From Candidatus Parcubacteria bacterium (GTDB taxonomy: Bacteria; Patescibacteriota; Patescibacteriia; CAIXNZ01): DNA of 35,482 bases. Of this stretch, positions 14,882 to 21,307 are shown piece after piece; position 1 is the first letter of the stretch, and every line of letters starts with the position of its first letter. The position numbers and the translations under genes were made by a program. The notes beneath the pieces are model-generated. The model was not told the origin of the DNA. It was given only the letters and a program-made list of their open reading frames with translations, and made no database searches. The stretch lies in contig JAPLYF010000030.1 of the NCBI GenBank assembly GCA_026395675.1, positions 1 through 35,482 of the forward strand. The letters run 5' to 3'.

Positions 14882-16228
14882 TTAAACGGTTAGCGGTTGA
14901 AAAACTTTTGCCGCGCCGAGAAACAACCGAGAAATCGGAATATGCTCAATCTTTTTAGCAAACCCCTTAAACTTTAAAGTAATCTTTAACAGCACCAGGT
15001 AAAGTACTGTTAAAAAATTACTCAAAATGGGTTCGTACACAGGCAGAGCCCAGGTCGGATTCTGATTTTCATCATTATCCGGCGGGCCAATACTTTGATG
15101 ATCAAAATTTTGCATAGCCACTATCTGAACCTGTGAGTAAAAATGAGCATTGATTTTTTCAGAATGTTTGGCTGCCAAAACAATGGCTGGTTGAAGCAAG
15201 ATCCCCAGAAATAAACTCAAGTAAGCAGCGGCCAAAGATTTACGGACAATTAAAGGAGTAATTTCAAATTCTTTTATTCCCTTAATCGCTTTTTCAAAAT
15301 CTTTGACCGGCGCTTTGGCTTTGGACCGCAAAATCTCTTCTTCCATATCTGACAGCTGATAACCGATTAGCTGATAACGCAGATATTCTGCTTTTAACCG
15401 ATTATACCTGACCATTTCAGCTGTAGTTTCATAGAGAGGATATTTCAAACAGTAAAATGGCCATAATATCACTCGGAGCAAAAATCTTTCTGGGCAAAGC
15501 AGTAATTCTTCTTTGAATGAAAGATTACCAGGAAATGGCTCTTCAACATCAATAAACCTACCGAGTTCATGATGATGTCGCTGGAATTTCCTGATTGACT
15601 GCTTGTGTTCCTCAAAACGAATCATGTAAATCAGTAACCAAAAGAACATCAAAAGCAGATATTTGGGCCATAACCATTTCAGGAGATCTTTAAGAGTTTG
15701 CCAGCCAGAACACAAATCTCTATGTGGCGGTGCTTCACCATGACGAATGGCAATTCGCGTTTGTACCTCATCAATGAACTTTATTTGTTCGGCTGTGAGC
15801 TTTATGTTTAAACGCCCATTACTTTTAAAATCCCTAATTTTTACAAGTTCGGATAAGGCCGGGTAATTTAACGTGGTAAGGAAAAAATTGTATTTATCCT
15901 CCAGATCCATCAGTTGGTTGTAATTTTTGAAATAATCATAAGTGCTATAGCTCTCGCCTTTTGACTTGGCTTCTGCCCAAATTACTTCGATTTCTTTTTT
16001 GGCCGCTTCTTTACGAGCTTTCCATTGCTCAAACTCTGGCCCTTCATAAGTCGAAGGTCTGGTCCAATCGCCCAGTTTGCTGTCATGGTTTGGCAAATTA
16101 GTTAAGGCAGAGATTTCTCTGCAGGAATTAATCAGGTTTAATCCGCCAAGACTAACTCCAAAAAGTAAAACTAAAAAAATCTTAACCCAGATGCCATAAT
16201 TTTTCAGCCATTCTGACCGTTTAGCCAT
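14882..16228 (-). CDS. Orphan four-TM membrane protein, function unknown
   Basis: 448 residues; I do not recognise a family. Predicted TM segments at about 12-32, 187-206, 331-353 and 404-424. Between TM1 and TM2 lies a charged, Trp/Tyr-rich extracytoplasmic domain (40-185; WTRPSTYEGPEFEQWKARKEAAKKE) and between TM2 and TM3 a basic cytoplasmic domain with KFQRHHHELGRF and ETTAEMVRYNRLKAEYLRYQ. The gene has the most complete ribosome binding site in the window, AAAGGAGGTGATGA, ending 5 bp before the ATG, and a consensus promoter (16289-16317), so it is probably well expressed. The beta-barrel gene follows and may be co-transcribed. Two short transcription units lie upstream. No enzyme motif was found. 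Confidence 0.85.
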   Translation of the reverse strand: MAKRSEWLKNYGIWVKIFLVLLFGVSLGGLNLINSCREISALTNLPNHDSKLGDWTRPSTYEGPEFEQWKARKEAAKKEIEVIWAEAKSKGESYSTYDYFKNYNQLMDLEDKYNFFLTTLNYPALSELVKIRDFKSNGRLNIKLTAEQIKFIDEVQTRIAIRHGEAPPHRDLCSGWQTLKDLLKWLWPKYLLLMFFWLLIYMIRFEEHKQSIRKFQRHHHELGRFIDVEEPFPGNLSFKEELLLCPERFLLRVILWPFYCLKYPLYETTAEMVRYNRLKAEYLRYQLIGYQLSDMEEEILRSKAKAPVKDFEKAIKGIKEFEITPLIVRKSLAAAYLSLFLGILLQPAIVLAAKHSEKINAHFYSQVQIVAMQNFDHQSIGPPDNDENQNPTWALPVYEPILSNFLTVLYLVLLKITLKFKGFAKKIEHIPISRLFLGAAKVFQPLTV

Positions 16229-16246
16229 TTTTTCATCACCTCCTTT
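16229..16246 (-). promoter_or_regulatory. Extended Shine-Dalgarno of the orphan membrane protein
   Basis: Minus strand AAAGGAGGTGATGA just before the ATG at 16228, complementary to nearly the whole 3' tail of a typical 16S rRNA. Most genes in this window have no SD, so it is exceptional here. Confidence 0.85.
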
Positions 16247-16288
16247 GTTTTGATTTAGACCTTTTTATTGTCAAAGTCCGAATGTTTA

Positions 16289-16317
16289 ATTCTAACAAAA
16301 ACTGGAGAATCTGTCAA
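16289..16317 (-). promoter_or_regulatory. Promoter of the orphan membrane protein gene
   Basis: Minus strand: perfect TTGACA (16312-16317), 17-bp spacer ending in TGT, TAGAAT (16289-16294). Predicted leader of about 54 nt. Confidence 0.85.
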
Positions 16318-16321
16318 TATT

Positions 16322-16355
16322 AAAACAAAAACCCTCCGAATCCAATTTCGGAGGG
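16322..16355 (-). terminator. Rho-independent terminator of a short transcript
   Basis: Minus strand: stem CCCTCCGAA/TTCGGAGGG (16347-16355 with 16332-16340), six-base loop, then TTTTTGTTTT. It lies 5 bp upstream of the next promoter. Confidence 0.88.
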
Positions 16356-16444
16356 TAGCAGCTTTAATTATCAAACTTAATTTCGTTCCGGTGTTTCGTC
16401 GCCCAGTTTTTAGGGCTTCCACTGTATCCGCTGATGGCTTTGTT

Positions 16445-16489
16445 TTACTTGGCAAATAGCCATTCAATAATCAAGGAAAAAGCTGCCAT
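16445..16489 (-). CDS. Possible 14-residue hydrophobic peptide
   Basis: MAAFSLIIEWLFAK, ATG at 16489 and TAA at 16445-16447. AAGG lies 5 nt upstream and AGGAGG 14 nt upstream. The peptide is hydrophobic with one acidic residue, as in type I toxin peptides or leader peptides, but it is very short and could be chance. Confidence 0.25.
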   Translation of the reverse strand: MAAFSLIIEWLFAK

Positions 16490-16559
16490 AAATACCTTAT
16501 TTACCTCCTGAGCTACCGCCTTTTAAACCAGTTTCAAAAGCTTCCGCAGTATTGTTTCC

Positions 16560-16588
16560 AACTTAGCATATTTTTAAAAATTTGTCAA
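16560..16588 (-). promoter_or_regulatory. Promoter of the 230-nt transcript
   Basis: Minus strand: TTGACA (16583-16588), 17-bp spacer ending in TGC, TAAGTT (16560-16565). Confidence 0.8.
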
Positions 16589-16616
16589 GAATCATATTTT
16601 AGGTTATTGATAAATG

Positions 16617-16692
16617 AAAATTATTTGTATATTAGCGTTTGCATTCGCCTGCCTGCCGGCAGGCGGGTAAATTCGTATCCCAAAATTCGTAT
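16617..16692. repeat. Partial TACGAAT-type element with CCTGCC palindrome
   Basis: It contains the palindrome at 16648-16667 (core GCCTGCCGGCAGGC, one G-T wobble further out) and the 22-bp stretch 16671-16692 shared exactly with 14148-14169. It lies downstream of the terminator of the second short transcript. Confidence 0.7.
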
Positions 16693-16723
16693 AAAATAAA
16701 ATCCCTCTGAAAAATTCAGAGGG
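16692..16723 (-). terminator. Rho-independent terminator of the second short transcript
   Basis: Minus strand: stem CCCTCTGAA/TTCAGAGGG (16715-16723 with 16703-16711), three-base loop, then ATTTTATTTTA. Confidence 0.85.
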
Positions 16724-16858
16724 GGTTGGCAGCTTGTCAATAATTTTATCTATATAATCAGTTATTTTTTTATTTCTAAAGTAAATCAATAAGTTTATTA
16801 ACGCCGCTAAGCGCCGCCTGACTTTTTGGCTCTAATAAACTGCTTTCAGAGGGGATTA
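16692..16858 (-). ncRNA. Putative structured small RNA of about 165 nt
   Basis: Bounded by the promoter at 16865-16893 and the terminator at 16692-16723; it has no ATG. The 5' end (complement of 16844-16857, AATCCCCTCTGAAA) is the same as the terminator's 5' arm, so it can pair with the terminator's 3' arm over 13 bp with one bulge, competing with the terminator hairpin. A perfect 9-bp stem AGTTTATTA/TAATAAACT (16833-16841 with 16792-16800) encloses a GC-rich hairpin around CGCTTAGCG. No Rfam family was recognised. Confidence 0.5.
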
Positions 16859-16864
16859 ATTCTT

Positions 16865-16893
16865 AGCTTAGCAAATTTTTATTAATCTGTCAA
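16865..16893 (-). promoter_or_regulatory. Promoter of the 165-nt RNA
   Basis: Minus strand: TTGACA (16888-16893), 17-bp spacer ending in TGC, TAAGCT (16865-16870). Confidence 0.78.
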
Positions 16894-16926
16894 CCCAGCC
16901 CTTCGCGAAGAGCTGGGTCAAGAATT

Positions 16927-16952
16927 TAAAAAACACCCCGCGTCGCGGGGTG
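16927..16952 (-). terminator. Terminator after the small TM/coiled-coil gene
   Basis: Minus strand: GC-rich stem CACCCCGCG/CGCGGGGTG (16944-16952 with 16934-16942) followed by TTTTTTA. It closes the rseP-pheS-pheT series. Confidence 0.88.
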
Positions 16953-16976
16953 CCAGCAATAAAATTTTTTATAAAA

Positions 16977-17270
16977 TTATTTTTTCTTTTTTGGCTTTTT
17001 CTCTTCGTGCCTTTCTTTTATATACTCTGCCACATTGGCAACAGTATCCACTAATAATTTCATATGACTAGAGGTATGCTCTAATTTTTCTTTCAATGCT
17101 ACAATCAAACTCTCCACCAGCTCAATTTTTTTTCTCACATCAGCAATAATCTTTTTAAACTCGCGTAAAATCATGGCCAGATAATAAATCGCCCAGCTCA
17201 TAAAAATCGTCAGCCAGAGTATACAGAAAGCAATGACCAAATATAAAATGTCGCTTGAATTATTAATCAT
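16977..17270 (-). CDS. Small membrane-anchored coiled-coil protein
   Basis: 97 residues: one TM segment (about 8-36), then an amphipathic helix with regular hydrophobic spacing (FKKIIADVRKKIELVESLIVALKEKLEHTSSHMKLLVDTVANVAEYI) and a lysine-rich tail (EEKKPKKKK). The layout resembles DUF948-type proteins but the match is only structural. Topology suggests a short outside N-terminus and a cytoplasmic coiled coil whose basic tail might bind nucleic acid or membrane lipid. It is the last gene before the terminator at 16927-16952, 93 bp after the secreted protein gene with a palindromic repeat between. Confidence 0.75.
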   Translation of the reverse strand: MINNSSDILYLVIAFCILWLTIFMSWAIYYLAMILREFKKIIADVRKKIELVESLIVALKEKLEHTSSHMKLLVDTVANVAEYIKERHEEKKPKKKK

Positions 17271-17288
17271 ATGTTTAAATGTTTAAAT

Positions 17289-17345
17289 ATTTGTCATTTG
17301 TCCGGCTTCGGCGAGGCGAAGCCGAGACGAGTTATTTGTCATTTG
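17289..17345. repeat. Palindrome flanked by 12-bp direct repeats
   Basis: ATTTGTCATTTG occurs at 17289-17300 and 17334-17345. Between them is a GC-rich palindrome (CGGCTTCG...CGAAGCCG, 17303-17325) plus AGACGAG. The arrangement looks like an insertion with a target duplication, or a tandem repeat interrupted by the palindrome. Confidence 0.65.
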
Positions 17346-17363
17346 ATATTCATAAATATTATA

Positions 17364-18761
17364 TCATCTTTTCTTCTTTTTTGACATCCTGACCAAAATA
17401 TAAATGAGAATAATCAAAATAATAGCAATTCCTATGGCAATGAAATTGGCAGGACTGATTTGGGGGCTGCCAGTTTCTTTTATTTTTCCGATTGGGAAAT
17501 ATTGAATTATTTTTGTAATTGGCTGCAAATCGCTATAACTGCTTGTGGCTTCGACTTTTATTAAATTCGGGCCGTCGTTCAGATTAGCTGCAAAGGAAAA
17601 CTGACCGGTTTTGGGATCGAGCTGGATCTGATCTGCTTTTATTTCTAAATCATTTAAATTAATTTTAAACCCTGCCTGGCCATCTGAAATCCTACCCTCC
17701 AGGGTGACGGGGTTGGCTTTATTTTTAATTTCTTGATTATCAGTTAAATAAAGCTCAAAATGCGGAATTAATTTATAATCACCGGCTTCCTTAATCAGAA
17801 AAGTAACCTGATTTTCTTCATCAATACTTGCAAAGTTATAATTTTCAATTTTATCTTTTGTCAAAACAATATTATCTTTTAAAATATCCGGATCCCAGAC
17901 ATAAGGTACTTGATAAAAAGTCAAACGGAGAGGCACCTTAAAATAATCCATTAATTCTTTTTTTACAACAAAATGTAGATTGTCAAAAACCATGTAATCG
18001 CCCAGTTTATCAATGAAAGAAACAGCTTCTGGTTTTGATAAATCAACTGGCCCGGTAAAATTCACCTCAACTTTTCCCAATAAATCAAAAGTTAAATCTT
18101 CAACTTTGCTCGCATCTTTAATCTCGCTTAGCTTGGTTGTTTTAGCGCCTGCTTTAAAAAAAAGCTGATTAATCTGGACTTTTTGGATTGGCAAAAGGGT
18201 CTCAGTGCCTGCCTCTGAAGTAGCTGTCTGCGGAATCAAATTTTCCTCAGGCAAATTTTGAGCGTTCTCCAAAGTGATTAATTTTTCACCAGAGCTGAAA
18301 GCCAAAACAAGCTGCGGATACTGGGAACTAAAAACATCGATAAAATTCAGGCCTGTCTGGACAGCTAATTCTGGATTTTTAACTTTATTCAAAGTAAAAA
18401 TGATTTTAGTATTTTGAGCAATGTCAATTGGCTTATTGAAGAAATAACGGATGTCATCACAATTAGAAACGCAGTTTATATTACTTTTACCTACCTGGGG
18501 ATTGCCCTGGGGTAAGCCAGTTACAAAAAGTTCAGCCGAACTCAGATCTGGCTGGTAACCGCCTAGGGAAATTAAAATGTGGCCGATTTTTGTATTTGCA
18601 GGAATTACAAAACTAATTTTCCAACTCGACAAACTGCCTGCATTTTGAGGCGTTATTTCTAAGGAGACATTATTTAAACTGGTTACGGCCTGACTGGGCT
18701 TGGGTAAAAACAAAAACGTAACTAAACTTAAACAAAATAATAGTTGTAAAATCTTTTTCAT
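17364..18761 (-). CDS. Secreted protein with C-terminal membrane anchor, unknown function
   Basis: 465 residues. Signal peptide (MKKILQLLFCLSLVTFLFLPKPSQA), then beta-rich extracytoplasmic sequence and a single C-terminal TM segment (about 438-458) followed by a basic stop-transfer tail RMSKKKKR. The region NDGPNLIKVEATSSYSDL near the C-terminus resembles Ig-like/big-domain modules (FSFAANLNDGPNLIKVEATSSYS). Two cysteines in NINCVSNCDD could form a disulfide. No catalytic motif or sortase signal (LPXTG) is seen. It starts 13 bp after pheT ends, so it is co-transcribed with pheS-pheT, but a functional link is not obvious. A surface adhesin or S-layer-associated protein is possible. Confidence 0.75.
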   Translation of the reverse strand: MKKILQLLFCLSLVTFLFLPKPSQAVTSLNNVSLEITPQNAGSLSSWKISFVIPANTKIGHILISLGGYQPDLSSAELFVTGLPQGNPQVGKSNINCVSNCDDIRYFFNKPIDIAQNTKIIFTLNKVKNPELAVQTGLNFIDVFSSQYPQLVLAFSSGEKLITLENAQNLPEENLIPQTATSEAGTETLLPIQKVQINQLFFKAGAKTTKLSEIKDASKVEDLTFDLLGKVEVNFTGPVDLSKPEAVSFIDKLGDYMVFDNLHFVVKKELMDYFKVPLRLTFYQVPYVWDPDILKDNIVLTKDKIENYNFASIDEENQVTFLIKEAGDYKLIPHFELYLTDNQEIKNKANPVTLEGRISDGQAGFKINLNDLEIKADQIQLDPKTGQFSFAANLNDGPNLIKVEATSSYSDLQPITKIIQYFPIGKIKETGSPQISPANFIAIGIAIILIILIYILVRMSKKKKR

Positions 18762-18774
18762 TGAAAATTTAAAA

Positions 18775-21210
18775 TTATTTTCTTATTTGCGCTCCCAGCT
18801 TATCTTCCAGAATTTTTAAAACCCCTTTATGAATCACTTGAACTTCTGCCATGGTTAAAGTTTTATCATCAGAGCGATATTCTATGCTAAAAGCAATTGA
18901 TTTTTTACCCTCTGGAATGCCTTTACCTTCAAAGACATCAAAAATTTTTACCTTTCTAATTAATTCTTTTTCTACTTCCTTGACAGCTTGTTTAACTTCT
19001 TCCCACAGAATCTTTTTAGCCACGATCATAGAAATATCCAGTTCAATGCTAGGAAATTCAGGGATTGGCTGATAAGCCATTTCATCAGTATAAACTTTGT
19101 CTAATTCAGTCAAACTAAATTCAAAAATCCCGACTTTGTTATTGATGTCTAATTTGCCATATAATTTAGGATTCAATTCTGTTACTAGTCCAATTGACTT
19201 GCCATTTAATAAAATAGCCGCTGTTTTGCCAGCACTACCCCAAACCGGCGCTGTTTTTGCTGCTTTTATCTGATAAACCAAATGTAATTTTTCAAATAAG
19301 GATTCAACAATATTTTTTGCGTTATAAAATGGCGACTGATCTTCTTTTTGGACCACCACGCCAGCAAAATGCTTTTCCTGATATGGTAAAAATCCTGGTT
19401 TTTTATCAGAGAGGCGTTCTCCTGGCTTATCTTTTAAATAAACAGAGCCGACCTCAAAGAGTTTAATTTCATTGAAAAACCTTTCATTGGCAATAATATT
19501 ATTTAGCAGATTGGGCAGTAAGGATATTCTCAAGCGCGTGGTTTCGCTGGAAAGCGGATTAGCTATTTTTATATGGCTATCAATATGCAAACCTATTTTA
19601 TGTAATTGTTCCTCGCTATTGAAAGAATAATTATAAACTTCTGACATGGCCAAGCCATAAGCTAGAATATTTTTAATTTTGCGTTCCAGTTCCCTTTCTT
19701 TATTTAATTCAGGTCTGGCCATTTTAATTTCTGGCAAATCAATTTTTAAATTGTCATAGCCATAAATGCGGGCCACTTCTTCAACTATATCCTCAGGCAG
19801 AGTAATATCCTTGGTTGCTCGCCAGCTTGGCACAAAAACTTCCAAACCTTCTCTGTTTTTTTTGACTTCAAAGCCCAAGCTTTCTAAAATTCTGATAATT
19901 TTATCCTCGGCAATTTCCTGGCCGATTTTTTTATTTATAAAATCAAAACTAATCGCGATCGGCCCTTGATTTAATTTAAATTTCTTAACATCTTCCAGAT
20001 GGGAAACAATTTTGGCGCCTGGGCAAAGCTTTAAAATTAATTCTATGGCTTTTTTAATGCCCAGTTCAGTAATATTGGGGTCCAATGATTTTTCAAATCT
20101 GATTGAGGCCTCTGATCTCAATCCTAATATTGATTCGGTCTGCCTGATTGAAATATGATTAAAATTCGCTGATTCAATAATGACTTTTTGGGTCTGGCCA
20201 TCGATTTCAGTATTAGCGCCGCCCATCACACCGGCAATGGCCACTGGTTTTTTAGCATCAGCAATCACCAGCATTTCTTCATCTAATTTCCTTTCTTGTT
20301 CATCTATGGTTTTAATTTTTTCTCCAGGATTTGCTTTTCTGACAATAATTCGATGTCCTTCTAATTTATCGTAATCAAAGGCGTGCAAGGGCTGGCCTAT
20401 CTCCATCATCACATAATTGGTAATGTCCACAATATTATTGATCGGCCGCATGCCCACTGCTTCAATCCGCTTTTTTAACCAAACCGGCGAATCTTCTGTC
20501 TTAATGCCCTCAATCACCACTCCCATGTATCTTGGGCACAAGGCAAAATCTTCAATTTTAATATCCAATTTTTCCTTGCCATCTTTAAAACTTTCAACTT
20601 TATAGACTTTTCCGCCTGAGGCGGATCCGCCTTTGGCGGACAACTTTTCGCTTAATATGGCTACCACTTCCCTGGCTACTCCATAATGCGACCACAAATC
20701 AGGGCGGTGGGTTAATGATTTATTATCAATTTCATAAATAATATCATCTAGGCCCAAGGCCTTGGCCAAAGAAGTGCCGGGCATTAATTTTTTATCTAAA
20801 ATTACAATCCCTGAATGATCTTTACCTAACCCCAATTCATCTTCAGCGCACAACATGCCCTCGGATTCCTCACCCCTCACTTTTACTTTTTCTATTTTCA
20901 TGCCATTTGGTAAAACAACACCCAAAGTTGCCACTGGAACCTTTTGCCCTTTCTCAATATTTGGCGCACCGCAAACAATACTCAATTTCTTTGCCCCAAT
21001 ATCAACAATAGCCAACTTTAATTTATCAGCATTGGGGTGCTTTTTCACTTCCAAAATTTCACCGACCACAATTCCTTTTAAACTTTCTTTTTGATCAACA
21101 AAACCCTCAACTTCAGCCATGGCCATAGTCAATTTTAAACCCAGCTCTTTAGCTGATAAAGAGTCGGGAATTTTTACAAAATCTTTTAACCAATTGCGAG
21201 AAATTAACAT
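18775..21210 (-). CDS. pheT: Phenylalanine--tRNA ligase beta subunit
   Basis: 811 residues, the usual length. Domains in order: B1/EMAP-like tRNA-binding domain (about 1-155, GIVVGEILEVKKHPNADKLKL), B3/B4 editing domain (DNKSLTHRPDLWSHYG, then MRPINNIVDITNYVM), B5 (PIAISFDFINKKIG), the catalytic-like core (LPEDIVEEVARIYGYDNL) and the C-terminal anticodon-binding domain (PEFPSIELDISMIV). The ATG at 21210 is taken as the start: homology begins MLISRNWLKDFV, and the alternative at 21219 is a TTG three codons earlier. Residues about 190-201 (EKLSAKGGSASGGK) are an in-frame palindromic repeat insertion in a linker, not found in the family. It follows pheS by about 97 bp, which hold a TACGAAT-type repeat. 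Confidence 0.95.
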   Translation of the reverse strand: MLISRNWLKDFVKIPDSLSAKELGLKLTMAMAEVEGFVDQKESLKGIVVGEILEVKKHPNADKLKLAIVDIGAKKLSIVCGAPNIEKGQKVPVATLGVVLPNGMKIEKVKVRGEESEGMLCAEDELGLGKDHSGIVILDKKLMPGTSLAKALGLDDIIYEIDNKSLTHRPDLWSHYGVAREVVAILSEKLSAKGGSASGGKVYKVESFKDGKEKLDIKIEDFALCPRYMGVVIEGIKTEDSPVWLKKRIEAVGMRPINNIVDITNYVMMEIGQPLHAFDYDKLEGHRIIVRKANPGEKIKTIDEQERKLDEEMLVIADAKKPVAIAGVMGGANTEIDGQTQKVIIESANFNHISIRQTESILGLRSEASIRFEKSLDPNITELGIKKAIELILKLCPGAKIVSHLEDVKKFKLNQGPIAISFDFINKKIGQEIAEDKIIRILESLGFEVKKNREGLEVFVPSWRATKDITLPEDIVEEVARIYGYDNLKIDLPEIKMARPELNKERELERKIKNILAYGLAMSEVYNYSFNSEEQLHKIGLHIDSHIKIANPLSSETTRLRISLLPNLLNNIIANERFFNEIKLFEVGSVYLKDKPGERLSDKKPGFLPYQEKHFAGVVVQKEDQSPFYNAKNIVESLFEKLHLVYQIKAAKTAPVWGSAGKTAAILLNGKSIGLVTELNPKLYGKLDINNKVGIFEFSLTELDKVYTDEMAYQPIPEFPSIELDISMIVAKKILWEEVKQAVKEVEKELIRKVKIFDVFEGKGIPEGKKSIAFSIEYRSDDKTLTMAEVQVIHKGVLKILEDKLGAQIRK
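20607..20640. repeat. Palindromic element inside pheT
   Basis: Two small palindromes in series (CCGCCTGAGGCGG and CCGCCTTTGGCGG) around GGATCC. 32 bp from 20607 to 20638 are identical to 24294-24325 in murI. In pheT it is read as SAKGGSASGGK; in murI it is read in another frame. Confidence 0.85.
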
Positions 21211-21211
21211 A

Positions 21212-21304
21212 GGATACAAATTTACAAATCTTCTACAAATTTACAAATTCAATTTTGCCCTGAAATTATTCGTAATATTCGTAGCAAATTCGTAGATTCG
21301 TATC
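21212..21304. repeat. TACGAAT-type element between pheS and pheT
   Basis: 93 bp with inverted ends GGATACAAATTTAC (21212) and ATTCGTATC (21304), rich in ACAAATTTACAAAT and ATTCGTA units. On the minus strand it ends GTATCCT directly before the pheT ATG, the same junction as the element in front of htpX at 28277. Confidence 0.65.
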
Positions 21305-21307
21305 AAT

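Larger units (their letters stand above)
16322..16553 (-). ncRNA. Short transcript with a strong promoter, a tiny ORF and a terminator
   Basis: The segment between the promoter at 16560-16588 and the terminator at 16322-16355 would give an RNA of about 230 nt. It contains AGGAGGTAAATAAGG followed by a 14-codon ORF, MAAFSLIIEWLFAK (16445-16489). Just before it a frame without start codon reads NTAEAFETGLKGGSSGGK and stops 10 nt before that ATG. A degenerate direct repeat (plus-strand CCAGTTT...GCTTCC.C.GTAT) is at 16410-16433 and 16529-16553. Whether this is an sRNA, a small-peptide mRNA or a leader-like remnant cannot be decided. Confidence 0.5.

Noticed and set aside
16255-16467. 70-codon reading frame over the first small transcript
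   Set aside because: It runs through the terminator hairpin and the next promoter, so it cannot be one translated unit.
16322-16553. tmRNA, because a start-less frame resembles a tag sequence
   Set aside because: No tRNA-like ends, no TpsiC-like sequence and the tag-like frame does not end in an ALAA-type degron.
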